Shown here: piece by piece, positions 41,864 to 54,283 of the stretch | Position numbering within the stretch: position 1 is the stretch's first letter | Layout: each line of letters opens with the position of its first letter | Assembly (NCBI RefSeq): GCF_014529705.1 | Contig: NZ_JAANIH010000009.1 | Location: 62,001 to 126,000, forward strand | DNA length: 64,000 bases | Direction of reading: 5' to 3' | Source: Bradyrhizobium campsiandrae | GTDB taxonomy: Bacteria; Pseudomonadota; Alphaproteobacteria; Rhizobiales; Xanthobacteraceae | The notes under the pieces: model-generated | What the model saw: only the letters and a program-made list of their open reading frames with translations | Databases searched by the model: none | What the model was told of the DNA's origin: nothing | Translations under genes and position numbers: made by a program

Positions 41864-42019
41864 TCACGCCCGGGACAGCGCCTGGAGACCCTTGAAGGTC
41901 AGGCGCTTGGGGTCGGTAATACCGGCGAGATAGAGCCGCCGGATAAAGGCGATGACGGCGTCGCGGTCGCAATCGGTCAGTGCGACGACAGCGTCGACCG
42001 CGATCTTCTGGGCTTCCAT
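41864..42019 (-). CDS. Small conserved-looking hypothetical protein (51 aa)
   Basis: ATG at 42019, TGA at 41864-41866, 51 residues. It is rich in alanine, aspartate and arginine (MEAQKIAVDAVVALTDCDRD, then FIRRLYLAGITDPKRLTFKG) and predicted mostly helical. Codon third positions are GC-rich like those of real genes in the window, and the frame is clean. The upstream GAGGTGAGCCCA contains a good ribosome site. It lies 138 bp upstream of lpxO on the same strand and may share its transcript. No function is recognised. Confidence 0.65.
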   Translation of the reverse strand: MEAQKIAVDAVVALTDCDRDAVIAFIRRLYLAGITDPKRLTFKGLQALSRA

Positions 42020-42171
42020 TGGGCTCACCTCGGCCTTGCGAGTAACCCCGGCCGAGACAGGCTAGGACTCATCCGTTAATCCGGCGTTAACCGTTCGAAA
42101 CCATGGCCGATTCAGTGCTGCGGCCGTATACGCAAAACAACGCATTGGCGGTCCCACCGCAGCGGCGATGT

Positions 42172-43095
42172 TCAGCGCGCCTTCAGGCTCTTCTTGAGCT
42201 GCGCAAAATGCTTCTTCAGCCGCGGCACGGCAAAGTCGGTGAAGGCGCGCACTTTGGGCACCGAAAGCCTGCCCTGCGGGGTGATCAGATGAGCCGGCAT
42301 CTCCGGATCCTCGTCGCCGGCTAGAACGATCGCAAGCTCCCCGCGCGCGACCTGCTCGGCCACCTGGTACGAATACATTCGCGCGACGCCGCGGCCCGCT
42401 ACGGCCGAGGCCACCGCGGCATAGGTGCTATTGACCGTGAACCGCGGCGTGAACTGGACCGTTCGCGGCGCCGGGGAACCTGCCCGAGGCGCAAAGGTCC
42501 AGGAATTCGGCAGATGCGCCATCGCCACGATCTGGTGCTTGGCGAGATCGCCGGGCTCGGTGATGCGCGGATGCTGTTTCAGATAGCGCGGCGCCGCCAC
42601 CACGACACGACTGATCTCGCCAACCCGCATCGCCACCATCGCCGAATCCGCAAGCGGCCCGATGCGAAGTGCGATATCGACACCCTCCTCGATCAGATTG
42701 ACCGCGCGATCGAACAGCAGAAGTCTTGCTGACACCGTCGGATAGGCGTCCAGAAATGCATCGAGGATCGGCCGCAGCACCATCTCGCCGGACACCACGG
42801 GAGCCGTGATCGTCAGCAGTCCGCGCGGGGCCGTCCGTGGTCCGGCCGCGATATCGTCAGCCTCCGCGAGCTCGGTGAGCACCCGGCGACAGACCGCGAC
42901 ATAACGCTCGCCCTCCTCGCTCAGCCTGATCGACCGCGTGGTCCGATGTAGCAGCTCGGTGCCGACCCGCTCCTCCAGGAAGGCGACGGCCCGGCTGACC
43001 GCCGCCGGCGAACGGCCGAGCTTGCGGCCCGCCGCCGCGAGGCTGCCTTCGTCCACCGCGAGGACGAACACCTTCATCGCGTCCAGACGATCCAT
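42172..43095 (-). CDS. LysR-family transcriptional regulator
   Basis: A 307-residue regulator. The N-terminal winged helix (MDRLDAMKVFVLAVDEGSLA, then KLGRSPAAVSRAVAFLEERV) is followed by the periplasmic-binding-like effector domain starting near residue 90 (GLLTITAPVVSGEMVL). It is divergent from the SDR-MFS unit, with 204 bp between, the typical arrangement for a LysR activator of the neighbouring operon. No clear T-N11-A box was chosen from the several candidates in the gap. The effector is unknown. Confidence 0.92.
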   Translation of the reverse strand: MDRLDAMKVFVLAVDEGSLAAAGRKLGRSPAAVSRAVAFLEERVGTELLHRTTRSIRLSEEGERYVAVCRRVLTELAEADDIAAGPRTAPRGLLTITAPVVSGEMVLRPILDAFLDAYPTVSARLLLFDRAVNLIEEGVDIALRIGPLADSAMVAMRVGEISRVVVAAPRYLKQHPRITEPGDLAKHQIVAMAHLPNSWTFAPRAGSPAPRTVQFTPRFTVNSTYAAVASAVAGRGVARMYSYQVAEQVARGELAIVLAGDEDPEMPAHLITPQGRLSVPKVRAFTDFAVPRLKKHFAQLKKSLKAR

Positions 43096-43299
43096 GCCCT
43101 TCCATCGCTCCGTGGAATTCCACCGGCAAGCTAGGCGTTTGCGTCATCAGCGACAACTGGCGGCAGGCGCTGATCCGGCATTCATACGCGCCGCGAAAGG
43201 ATGTCTGCCGGACGGCACGTATTCGCAACCGAGCCACCGCGGCGTAAGTCGGCAGCCAAGCCAGCCATCGCTGGCGCGGATCAACAACAGGAGCCCGTC

Positions 43300-44010
43300 A
43301 TGGGTATCGAGCAGAAGGTCGCCATCATCACCGGGGCATCGCAGGGAATCGGCGCAGGGCTGGTCCAGGGTTTTCGCGATCGTAATTATCGCGTGGTCGC
43401 CACGGCGAGGTCGATCAAGCCATCAGGCGACGACGATGTCCTCTCCGTTCCTGGCGACATCGCTGACCGCAAGACTGCCGAGGGCGTCGTTGCGCAGGCC
43501 GTTGCGCGTTTCGGGCGCGTCGACACGCTGGTCAACAATGCCGGCATCTTCGTCGCCAAGCCGTTCACGCAATACACCGCCGAGGACTATGCGGCCGTGA
43601 TGGGCACGAATGTCGCGGGCTTCTTCAACATCACCCAGCTCGCGATCGCCGAGATGGAAAAGCAAGGGTCCGGCCACGTCGTCCAGATCACCACAACGCT
43701 GGTCGATCAGGCCAATTCGAACGTGCCCTCGGTGCTGGCTTCGCTGAGCAAGGGTGGGCTGAACGCGGCAACCAGGTCGCTCGCGATCGAATATGCCAAG
43801 CGCGGCATCCGCGTGAACGCGGTCGCACCAGGGATCATCAAGTCGCCGATGCACCCGGTGTCGACGCACGCCCAGTACGGCGCGATGCACCCGGTCGGCC
43901 GCATGGGCGAGATTTCCGACATCGTCGATGCAGTGCTCTATCTGGAGGGTGCCTCCTTCGTCACCGGCGAGATCCTGCATGTCGATGGCGGCCAGAGCGC
44001 AGGCCACTGA
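43300..44010 (+). CDS. SDR-family protein lacking the catalytic tyrosine
   Basis: A 236-residue classical SDR by fold: IITGASQGIGAGLVQGF for cofactor binding, VDTLVNNAGIF, and IRVNAVAPGIIKSPMHP. The active-site YxxxK reads ASLSK (around residues 149-153), so the tyrosine proton donor is alanine while the lysine remains. It may be a non-canonical or regulatory SDR, or use another residue. The ATG at 43300 has an ideal CAGGAG site 8 bp upstream. It is followed 56 bp later by an MFS transporter and divergent from a LysR gene, so the three probably form a regulon. Confidence 0.88.
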   Translation: MGIEQKVAIITGASQGIGAGLVQGFRDRNYRVVATARSIKPSGDDDVLSVPGDIADRKTAEGVVAQAVARFGRVDTLVNNAGIFVAKPFTQYTAEDYAAVMGTNVAGFFNITQLAIAEMEKQGSGHVVQITTTLVDQANSNVPSVLASLSKGGLNAATRSLAIEYAKRGIRVNAVAPGIIKSPMHPVSTHAQYGAMHPVGRMGEISDIVDAVLYLEGASFVTGEILHVDGGQSAGH

Positions 44011-44066
44011 GCGCAGAGCCGCGCCAACCAGACAGATGATCCGCGCGCTGCGCGCAGGAGGATGAG

Positions 44067-45296
44067 ATGACCAATGCAAACGCGAAGCAACATTTGGAGA
44101 CCCGGCTGCGTCAGCAGCCGGGATCAGACTCGCAATCAACCTGGCGCTATGCGATGGTGGGACTTTCCGCTTCGCTGGTCGGCCTGGGCCTTGCCCGCTT
44201 CTCCTACACGCCGCTGATCCCAGCACTGATCGCGGCGAATTGGTTCAGCGCCTCCGACGTCGTCTATCTCGGCGCGGCAAATCTCGCAGGCTATCTCGCC
44301 GGTGCCCTCGCGGCGCGAGCGGTTGCAGCGCGCATTGGCGCAGTCCGTGCGCTACGGGCGATGATGTTCCTTGCCACCGTCTCCTTCTTTGCCAGCTCAG
44401 CACCTGTGTCCTTCAGCTGGTTCTTTGCCTGGCGCTTCCTCTCTGGCCTCACCGGCGGCATCATCATGGTGCTGGCAGCCTCCGTCATTCTACCCCACAC
44501 CTCGCCCGCGCGGCGCGGCATCGTCGGCGGCGTGATCTTTGCCGGCGTTGGTCTCGGCGTTGCCGCATCAGGCACGCTGGTGCCATTGTTGCTGCAGCAG
44601 GGCCTGCAGCAAAGCTGGTATGGCCTTGGCGTAGTCGCGGCCGTGCTGACGCTCGCAAGCTGGTGGAATTGGCCTGCGGAAGCCGGGACTGGTACTGTGC
44701 CCTCGCATCATGCGAAGCAGCATCGGACGCCGACCGCCGCCCGCGCGCTGCTGATCCAATATGGCCTCAACGCGGTGGCGCTGGTGCCGCACATGGTCTT
44801 CGTCGTCGACTTCGTGGCCCGCGGCCTCGGCCAGGGTATCGCCGCCGGATCGCGGTATTGGGTGCTGTACGGCCTTGGCGCCATCGTCGGCCCGCTCGTC
44901 ACCGGCCATCTCGGCGACCGCTCGGGTTTTGGCGCAGCCGTGCGTGCGGCCTTCCTGATCGAGGCGGCCGCCGTCTTGCTGCCCACCGTCAGCACAGCGC
45001 CGGCGTCACTGATCGTGTCGAGCATCGTTGTCGGCGGCTTCACGCCCGGCATCGTGCCGCTGGTGCTCGGACGCATCCACGAGCTTGTGCCACATTCCGG
45101 CGAGCAGCAGCGTGTAACCTGGAGCCACGCGACAACGAGCTTTGCGCTTTTCCAGGCGGCCGCCGCTTACGGCTTCTCCTGGATCTACGCACAGACCGGC
45201 GGCGACTATCTGGTCCTGTTCGCTCTCGGTGGCGGCGCCGTGGTGCTAGCGCTCGCAATCGATCTCGGCCTCGCGCTCGCGGCGCGCAAGGCCTAG
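44067..45296 (+). CDS. YbfB/YjiJ-family MFS transporter
   Basis: A 409-residue inner-membrane protein with 12 hydrophobic helices. The N-terminal helix block (GLSASLVGLGLARFSYTPLI followed by PALIAANWFSASDVVYLGAANLAGYLAGA in pieces) is the YbfB/YjiJ signature. An arginine-rich loop between helices 2 and 3 (AARAVAARIGAVRALR) matches MFS topology. A strong GGAGGATGAG ribosome site precedes the ATG. Substrate unknown. Probably cotranscribed with the SDR gene under LysR control. Confidence 0.88.
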   Translation: MTNANAKQHLETRLRQQPGSDSQSTWRYAMVGLSASLVGLGLARFSYTPLIPALIAANWFSASDVVYLGAANLAGYLAGALAARAVAARIGAVRALRAMMFLATVSFFASSAPVSFSWFFAWRFLSGLTGGIIMVLAASVILPHTSPARRGIVGGVIFAGVGLGVAASGTLVPLLLQQGLQQSWYGLGVVAAVLTLASWWNWPAEAGTGTVPSHHAKQHRTPTAARALLIQYGLNAVALVPHMVFVVDFVARGLGQGIAAGSRYWVLYGLGAIVGPLVTGHLGDRSGFGAAVRAAFLIEAAAVLLPTVSTAPASLIVSSIVVGGFTPGIVPLVLGRIHELVPHSGEQQRVTWSHATTSFALFQAAAAYGFSWIYAQTGGDYLVLFALGGGAVVLALAIDLGLALAARKA

Positions 45297-45316
45297 AAGC
45301 GAGGGTGGCGTCGTGA

Positions 45317-46789
<1,473 letters not shown>

Positions 46790-46842
46790 CGGATCTCCTC
46801 CCGAGGCGGATTGTCCGATCGTCGCGGCCGGCAGTCAACGGG

Positions 46843-48081
46843 CTACGATGGAGGATTTGCTCGGCGATATTCCATCGCAAGCCGCACGAGCAATATGAAC
46901 GGTGGGATGAAGAATAGCGGACCAAAGGCCAGCCCGCTCCATTTGGCAAGGGCAGCGGCCACGATGGGTAGCGCCAGCACCATGGCGGCGCCGGCATCGA
47001 ACCAGCGCGCGGAGATTTGCGAGTGCTGCTGAGCGTTCTTGAGCCACACCACCGCGAAAGCGCCAACCACGACGTCGTAGTCCTGAAGATAGGGCGTCGC
47101 GAGGCAGGTGCCGACCACCACCAGAGCATAGCGAATATACGCCGGATCATCGCGCAACCAGCTCCGGCCAACGACGAAGGCCGCTGCGAGCGCGAACAGC
47201 CCCTGCACTGCGTAGGACAATTCAACGCTTCCACCCAGGCGACGAACCGACACGAACACCGACACCATTCTGTGCCAAACGCCGGAGCCGTCCTCGAGAA
47301 TCACAGTGCGCAGCACCGAGACATTATGCTGGTACTCGGCCCAGACGGCGGGACCAAAGACCGCCATGCTGGCGGCGATGAGCAGGACCGCCGTGACGCC
47401 GGCCGCCACGACCACGCGCCAACGCCGGCCCGCAATCATCGCAACCGGAAGCATCAACGCAAGGTGGGGCTTGTAGATCAGCAACCCGAACAACATTCCG
47501 GCCATCGTGGGCCGGCGATCCACCAGCAGCAGTCCCCCACCCATGATGGCAGCCGTCAACGCGCCGTTTTGTCCGCCGATCGCATTGACGAACATTGCCG
47601 GAGCGGCGAGCGACAGCAGCAATGCATTCTCCCCCGCGGCGAATTTCAGCGCGCGATAGAAGCCATACCAGGTGGACGCCAGCCAGACGAACAGTGCCGG
47701 AACGTAGGGCACGATTGCGAGCGGGGCCGTCAGCAGCAGAAGAACGGGTGGGTAGGAATAATGGTAGAAGTCGATGTGCGGCCCGACAACGGAGGTCTCG
47801 AAGCCATGAAAGGCGACGAAATCATAGACCTCGGCTGCACGGCCATGCAAAGCCAGGTAGGCTCCTGACCAGTAGTTGATGAAGTCATCGCCGAACGGGC
47901 TGCGAATGCCGTCCGTCAGACCGACGCGGCTCCGCCCCAGCAGATCAATCACATAGGCGATTACCGCAAGCGCGATCCAGCAACGCGCGGCAAGACGCAG
48001 CGTGTCCGGATTGAAGGATTCCGCGGCAGATGCCGGGGACTGCGGCGCTCGAAATCTCTCGGGCTGATCTACAGATGTCAT
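46843..48081 (-). CDS. GT87 (DUF2029) polyprenyl-phosphate-mannose-type glycosyltransferase
   Basis: A 412-residue membrane protein with about 10 hydrophobic helices. The first periplasmic loop carries GDDFINYWSGAYLALHG, whose acidic residues are the expected GT-C catalytic site, and later FYHYSYPPVLLLL and LIYKPHLALMLPVAM match GT87. In actinobacteria these enzymes use polyprenyl-phosphomannose. In Rhizobiales the glycan is undefined. The ATG at 48081 (MTSVDQPERF) gives a short cytoplasmic tail before helix 1. It is probably transcribed with the monooxygenase gene. Confidence 0.82.
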   Translation of the reverse strand: MTSVDQPERFRAPQSPASAAESFNPDTLRLAARCWIALAVIAYVIDLLGRSRVGLTDGIRSPFGDDFINYWSGAYLALHGRAAEVYDFVAFHGFETSVVGPHIDFYHYSYPPVLLLLTAPLAIVPYVPALFVWLASTWYGFYRALKFAAGENALLLSLAAPAMFVNAIGGQNGALTAAIMGGGLLLVDRRPTMAGMLFGLLIYKPHLALMLPVAMIAGRRWRVVVAAGVTAVLLIAASMAVFGPAVWAEYQHNVSVLRTVILEDGSGVWHRMVSVFVSVRRLGGSVELSYAVQGLFALAAAFVVGRSWLRDDPAYIRYALVVVGTCLATPYLQDYDVVVGAFAVVWLKNAQQHSQISARWFDAGAAMVLALPIVAAALAKWSGLAFGPLFFIPPFILLVRLAMEYRRANPPS

Positions 48082-48183
48082 GGGGTGGCAGGCCGCTCGC
48101 GGTGGTGCCGGAGCATGCAACAAGGCCGTTAGGGCCTCGTTAACAACCAGCGCCCCCTCAAACGCTGGCCAACGCCGTGCGAC

Positions 48184-48213
48184 AAAAAAAAGGCCCCTGA
48201 TTTCTCAGGGGCC
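48184..48213 (-). terminator. Rho-independent terminator of ahcY
   Basis: On the minus strand, GGCCCCTGA and TCAGGGGCC around GAAA form a 9-bp stem followed by a run of eight T. The gene's stop codon lies 10 bp before the stem. One of the clearest terminators in the window. Confidence 0.92.
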
Positions 48214-48222
48214 TTTCCAATC

Positions 48223-49644
48223 TCAGTACCGGTAGTGATCCGACTTGTACGGACCTTCCTGCTTCACGCCGATATAGTCGGCCTGGTCCTTGCGCAGTTC
48301 GGTGAGCTTGACGCCGATCTTGGCAAGGTGCAGGCGCGCGACCTTCTCGTCGAGGGTCTTCGGCAGCACGTAGACTTCCTTCTTGTACTTGCCGTCCTTG
48401 TTGTTGGCGAACAGCTCGATCTGCGCCAGCGTCTGGTTGGTGAAGGACGCCGACATCACGAAGGACGGATGACCCATCGCGTTGCCGAGGTTCACGAGCC
48501 GGCCTTCCGACAGCAGGATGATGCGGTGCTTGTCGGGGAATTCGATCTCGTCGACCTGCGGCTTGATGTTGGTCCATTTCAGGTTACGCAGACCCGCGAT
48601 CTGGATCTCGTTGTCGAAGTGACCGATGTTGCAGACGATGGCGCGATCCTTCATCGCGCGCATGTGGTCGATGGTGATGATGTCCTTGTTGCCGGTCGCG
48701 GTGACGAAGATGTCGGCGCGGGGCGCGGCATCTTCCATGGTGGTGACCTCGTAGCCTTCCATCGCCGCCTGCAGCGCGCAGATCGGATCGACTTCCGACA
48801 CCATGACGCGGCAGCCGGCCTGGCGCAGCGAGGCCGCCGAGCCCTTGCCGACGTCGCCGAAGCCGGCGACCATCGCGACCTTGCCCGACATCATCACGTC
48901 GGTGCCGCGACGAATGCCGTCGACCAGCGATTCACGGCAGCCATAGAGATTGTCGAATTTCGACTTGGTGACGCTGTCGTTGACGTTGATGGCCGGCCAC
49001 AGCAGCGTGCCGGCCTTCTGCATGTCGTAGAGACGATGCACGCCGGTGGTGGTCTCTTCGGAAACGCCCTTGATGCTCTCGGCGATCGCGGCGAAGTAGC
49101 CCTTCGGCTTCTCCTTGAGCTGCTTCTTCAGAAGCGCGAAGAAGACTTCCTCTTCTTCCGAGCCCGGCTTGTCCAGGAACGCGGTGTCGCCCTTCTCGGC
49201 GCGCAGGCCGAGATGGACGTACATGGTGGCGTCGCCGCCGTCATCGAGGATCATGTTCGGGTGACCGCCGCCGTGCCAGTCGAACAGCTTTGCGGTGTAA
49301 TCCCAGTAATCCTTGAGCGTCTCGCCCTTGACGGCGAAGACGGGAATGCCGGCGGCGGCGATCGCAGCAGCAGCGTGATCCTGCGTCGAATAGATGTTGC
49401 AGGAGACCCAGCGGATGTCGGCGCCAAGGGCTGCCAACGTCTCGATCAGCACGCCGGTCTGGATCGTCATGTGCAGGGAGCCGGCAATGCGCGCGCCCTT
49501 CAGCGGCTGCTTCGGGCCGAACTCCTCGCGGGTGGCCATCAGGCCGGGCATCTCGGTCTCCGCGAGCGAGAGCTCCTTGCGGCCGAAATCGGCGAGCGAA
49601 ATGTCCTTGACGATGTAATCGGTGAAGCCGGGCTTCGCGTTCAT
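48223..49644 (-). CDS. ahcY: Adenosylhomocysteinase (SAH hydrolase)
   Basis: A 473-residue NAD-dependent enzyme splitting S-adenosylhomocysteine to homocysteine and adenosine, which removes the inhibitor made by all SAM-dependent methylations. It shows the N-terminal [20 protein letters not shown], substrate residues in [17 protein letters not shown], the NAD site [23 protein letters not shown], and the C-terminal KSDHYRY. Full length with the internal insert typical of long-form enzymes. It lies 123 bp downstream of metK with an intergenic palindrome between them. Confidence 0.97.
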   Translation of the reverse strand: MNAKPGFTDYIVKDISLADFGRKELSLAETEMPGLMATREEFGPKQPLKGARIAGSLHMTIQTGVLIETLAALGADIRWVSCNIYSTQDHAAAAIAAAGIPVFAVKGETLKDYWDYTAKLFDWHGGGHPNMILDDGGDATMYVHLGLRAEKGDTAFLDKPGSEEEEVFFALLKKQLKEKPKGYFAAIAESIKGVSEETTTGVHRLYDMQKAGTLLWPAINVNDSVTKSKFDNLYGCRESLVDGIRRGTDVMMSGKVAMVAGFGDVGKGSAASLRQAGCRVMVSEVDPICALQAAMEGYEVTTMEDAAPRADIFVTATGNKDIITIDHMRAMKDRAIVCNIGHFDNEIQIAGLRNLKWTNIKPQVDEIEFPDKHRIILLSEGRLVNLGNAMGHPSFVMSASFTNQTLAQIELFANNKDGKYKKEVYVLPKTLDEKVARLHLAKIGVKLTELRKDQADYIGVKQEGPYKSDHYRY

Positions 49645-49670
49645 GGGAGGTTCCTGTTTGTTTGACTCGC

Positions 49671-49759
49671 CATTCCGGGCCGCTCGCGAAACGAGTTAAC
49701 CCGGAATCCGTAAGGTTCGAGATTCCGGTTCGCCGCTGCCGCGGCGCCCCGGAATGACG
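49671..49759. repeat. Intergenic palindromic repeat, family 2 (copy between metK and ahcY)
   Basis: An 89-bp element bounded by CATTCCGGG and CCCCGGAATG and containing an internal CGAGATTCCGG. It shares its right half (CGAGATTCCGG, CGCCCCGGAATGACG) with the copy at 54284-54362. Such elements can fold into stem-loops in mRNA. Confidence 0.75.
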
Positions 49760-49767
49760 CAAGAGAA

Positions 49768-50964
<1,197 letters not shown>

Positions 50965-51025
50965 CAAGAAACCCCTTGTTCCACCGCTACCGGCGGACGT
51001 TTGCGATGTTTACAGTTGGATTATG

Positions 51026-52381
51026 TCAATCACGCCGGCGCGAGATGACGTAGGATTCGTCGAGAAACCAGAGCCCGTTGTACTTCCGCAGCACATCCCT
51101 GGCGGCATCCAGAGTGCGGCCGTTTTGAGTCATATCTGTCAACCGGTCGTCCTCAATCTGAGCGACATACACCGCCGCATTCCACGCTGCAAAGGCCGTC
51201 GAGGTTCCGATGGTACCCGTCACCTCGTTGGGCAGCGCTTCCATATCATACCTGAAGATCGAACGGTTATCCGCATAAGCATTAAAATTTAAGTCGCGGC
51301 CCAACGATCCGAGCTCGTACTTAACGGCGCGCAATAGCTCATGACGGCTCACCGAGAAAGGATTTTCTCCGGGCCAGATCGTCTGGATCATTTCCATACC
51401 GGGATCGTGACCATGGGAGTGGATTCCGATCAGGCGGCCGCCCGGCCGCAGGGCCCGCGCCAGCGGTGCGATGATCCGCTTGGCGCGGAAATTGACCGAG
51501 GACAGGGCACGGTATGGCTGGGATGCAATGACGAGATCGAAATTGGCCTCGGTCTGGCCTGGCCGCGGAATGGTCGAGTCCAGCAGGAACCTGTGATCCT
51601 CGCGGTAGAGCACGAGAACGACCGGCCGTTCATAGAGGGGCATGGCCGTGCGCGGGCTGATCGCCGCGCGCCAGTTTTGCTCCAGAAACGGCCGTAACTC
51701 GGCGATCTGCTGCTCGAATTCGCCTGACGAGGCGCCCCGCAGCGGAACTTCGTGCCAGAGAGTAGCCGCGGCTGCCGCAGGCGAGGCCGGCGTCAGCCAA
51801 GGCGCCTCCGAATAGAACATGTTGGTGAAGACGAACACCGACGCCGGATGCTCGAAAATGCGGTCCGGCACCTTCTCCAGCGTCAGCCGCAGATCTTCGA
51901 GACTGAGCTCCTTGCCGGCCACGTAGAACGGCATGTGTGGATAACGTTGATGCGTGGCGCGCAGCACCCGCGCCAGCACCGTGCCGTCGCCGACGCCTGC
52001 GTCGAAGATTCGTAGCGCCGGCGGACGCGGATGGATGGTGGCGAGCTCCAGCGCAACGCGGTCGGCGATCACCCGCTTCTCGCTGCAGGTGTGGACAAAC
52101 AGCAGGTACTTCTGCCGGTTCTCGAAAAAGCGGAAATTGCCGCGGGGATCGCGCCTTTCCGGGGGCACTTGCAGCCCTCGCGGCGGCGGCACGCCGCCGG
52201 TCGTCGATGCCGCGATATAGGCCTGGATCCGCTCGAGCGTGTCGATGGTGATGCGCTTGCCCTCGCGCAGGCGGTGCACGAGCTTCCCATCGTTCACCGC
52301 GCGCCGGCCGAACGTCGATTCCGCCATGTCCGCCGTGCGGCAGAACTCGGTGATTTGGCTCAGGATTTCGTCGTTCTTCAT
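51026..52381 (-). CDS. SAM-dependent methyltransferase with N-terminal helix-turn-helix-like segment
   Basis: A 451-residue protein. The class I methyltransferase motif I is FDAGVGDGTVLARVL (residues about 126-140), with later strands ANFDLVIASQPYR and LRPGGRLIGIHSHGHDPG. Residues 1-58 (ILSQITEFCRTADMAESTFG, then KLVHRLREGKRITIDTLERI) look like a small XRE/phage-repressor-type helical DNA-binding domain. The substrate is unknown. The ATG at 52381 is well placed. Longer in-frame reading to 53887 runs antisense through the caspase gene and is rejected. It directly precedes metK on the same strand and diverges from the caspase gene across 159 bp. Confidence 0.82.
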   Translation of the reverse strand: MKNDEILSQITEFCRTADMAESTFGRRAVNDGKLVHRLREGKRITIDTLERIQAYIAASTTGGVPPPRGLQVPPERRDPRGNFRFFENRQKYLLFVHTCSEKRVIADRVALELATIHPRPPALRIFDAGVGDGTVLARVLRATHQRYPHMPFYVAGKELSLEDLRLTLEKVPDRIFEHPASVFVFTNMFYSEAPWLTPASPAAAAATLWHEVPLRGASSGEFEQQIAELRPFLEQNWRAAISPRTAMPLYERPVVLVLYREDHRFLLDSTIPRPGQTEANFDLVIASQPYRALSSVNFRAKRIIAPLARALRPGGRLIGIHSHGHDPGMEMIQTIWPGENPFSVSRHELLRAVKYELGSLGRDLNFNAYADNRSIFRYDMEALPNEVTGTIGTSTAFAAWNAAVYVAQIEDDRLTDMTQNGRTLDAARDVLRKYNGLWFLDESYVISRRRD

Positions 52382-52540
52382 CGATGGGATAATGGTGGGC
52401 AGAAAGGTTGGGACTGATCTCCTAGCAAATTCTGCCCACTCGGGGAATACCCCTTGAAGCCGCTCGACCGTTCGCACCGGAATGAACCCCGACCAGTCAC
52501 CGGGAAACAAACAGGCGGCTCTCTCCTTGGGGATCTCGTC

Positions 52541-54262
52541 ATGCGCCGTCTGCTCGTCGCGCTCTGCCTGCTCGTTCCAATCCTCTGGTTTGCCCCCTCC
52601 TTCGCGCAGAGCCGTGCGCAACTTGGACCGCTTTGCACCAGCGAGGGCACGCCGGCGGATCAGCAGATCGACGCCTGCAACAAGATCATCGCTTTGAAAG
52701 TCTTCAAGGGCGGGCAGCTGGCCACGGTCTATTTCTGGCGCGCGGTCGGCTGGAACAAGAAGGGCGACTACGACAAGGTGATCGCCGATACCACCGAGGC
52801 CATCCGCCTCGCGCCCGACCAGGCCCTCTACAATCTCAGGGGATCGGCCTATTTCGACAAGGGCGAGAACGATATCGCGATTGCCGATTTCAACGACGCG
52901 CTGAAGCTCGGACCGCCGAGCGGGCTGATCCTTCACAACCGTGCCAACGCCTACAATGCCAAGCACGACTACAGCAAGGCGCTCGCCGACTACAACGAGG
53001 CGATCCGGCTCTATCCCGGCGAGGCCTACATCTACGACAACAGAGGCTCCACCAAACTGAAACTCGGCGATCTCGACGGCGCGCTCGCCGACGTCAACGA
53101 GGCCATCCGGCTCAATCCCAAACTTCCGGCACCGCTGATCACCCGCACCGTGATTTGGCGCGCCAAGGGCAACTTCGATCGCGCGATCGCCGATGGCAGC
53201 GAGGCGATCCGTCTCGCCAAGTCGAATGTGCCGCTCGCAGTGCTGACGGCGCCGGGCAGCGTGCTGATCGCCGGCTATATCCACCGCGGGCTCGCCTACG
53301 AGGCCAAGGGTGACGTCGAGCACGCCAAGGACGATTACCGCGCGACCCTCCAGGGCACCGCTGCCGATGCTGGCAGCAGGGCCAATCAAGCGACCGCCAA
53401 GGTGCGGCTGTCGCTGCTGTCCGACGTTCCACCGACACCGCGCGATCCACCGTCCGACCCGGCACACCAGCAACAGAAAACCGATAGTTCGTCCCAGGGA
53501 CAGCCAGCCTCTCCGCCCGCAGCACCGGCCGGCGACAACCGCGGCAAGCGCATGGCGCTGGTGATCGGCAACGGCGCTTACAGCCACGTCAAGGCGCTGC
53601 CCAACCCCGCCAATGACGCGCGCGCGGTGGCAAAAAGCCTGCGCGACATCGGCTTTGCGGTGACGGAGGGCCTCGACCTCGACCGCGCCGGGATGCAGAA
53701 GATGACGCGCGACTTCTTGCGCGAGGCGGCGCGGGCGCAGGTCGCACTCGTCTATTATGCCGGCCACGGTGTGCAGGTCGACGGCCGCAACTACCTCATT
53801 CCCGTCGACGTCGAGCTCAAGGCTGGCAGCAGCATGACGGACACGATGATCGACATGGACACGATCACGGCCGGCCTCGACGACCATGTCCGCACCAACA
53901 TCCTGATCTTCGATGCGTGTCGCAATAATCCGATGGCGCAGCAGGTCGCAAGCGCCGGCAGCAATCGCGGCATCGAGGGCGCATCAGGCCTCGCAGCTCC
54001 GACCAGCCTGGGTGCCGGTGCAACGCTGGGCGCCGGCACCCTGATCGCCTTCGCGACAGCCCCGGGCCAGGTCGCCCTCGATGGCGAAGGCGCCAACTCC
54101 CCGTTCTCCGCGGCGCTGTCCCGGCACATCGGCACGCCGGGACTGGAAGTCCAGCAGATGCTGACGCGGGTGCGGGCGGAGGTGGTGTCGAGCACCAAGA
54201 ACAAGCAGGTGCCGTGGTCGAACTCCTCGCTGCTGGGTGAGGTCTATCTGGCGGAGAAGTGA
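52541..54262 (+). CDS. Secreted TPR-caspase (peptidase C14, orthocaspase/metacaspase-like)
   Basis: A 573-residue protein with a signal peptide (MRRLLVALCLLVPILWFAPS, then FAQS), five or six TPR repeats (about residues 70-290, for example YFDKGENDIAIADFNDALKL), a proline/serine/glutamine-rich linker (about 300-330) and a C-terminal caspase p20 domain beginning RMALVIGNGAY near 338. The catalytic dyad is intact: H409 in YYAGHGVQ and C460 in FDACRNNP. Such enzymes cut after arginine or lysine in many bacteria. Periplasmic protein-protein sensing through the TPRs is likely. It is transcribed away from the SAM methyltransferase gene, sharing its promoter region. The ATG at 52541 sets the signal peptide. 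Confidence 0.9.
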   Translation: MRRLLVALCLLVPILWFAPSFAQSRAQLGPLCTSEGTPADQQIDACNKIIALKVFKGGQLATVYFWRAVGWNKKGDYDKVIADTTEAIRLAPDQALYNLRGSAYFDKGENDIAIADFNDALKLGPPSGLILHNRANAYNAKHDYSKALADYNEAIRLYPGEAYIYDNRGSTKLKLGDLDGALADVNEAIRLNPKLPAPLITRTVIWRAKGNFDRAIADGSEAIRLAKSNVPLAVLTAPGSVLIAGYIHRGLAYEAKGDVEHAKDDYRATLQGTAADAGSRANQATAKVRLSLLSDVPPTPRDPPSDPAHQQQKTDSSSQGQPASPPAAPAGDNRGKRMALVIGNGAYSHVKALPNPANDARAVAKSLRDIGFAVTEGLDLDRAGMQKMTRDFLREAARAQVALVYYAGHGVQVDGRNYLIPVDVELKAGSSMTDTMIDMDTITAGLDDHVRTNILIFDACRNNPMAQQVASAGSNRGIEGASGLAAPTSLGAGATLGAGTLIAFATAPGQVALDGEGANSPFSAALSRHIGTPGLEVQQMLTRVRAEVVSSTKNKQVPWSNSSLLGEVYLAEK

Positions 54263-54283
54263 GGGCGGACGCGCTTGCGCGTC

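Noticed and set aside
52382..53887. N-terminal extension of the methyltransferase frame across the caspase gene
   Set aside because: It is antisense to the TPR-caspase and has no family similarity, while a good ATG exists at 52381.
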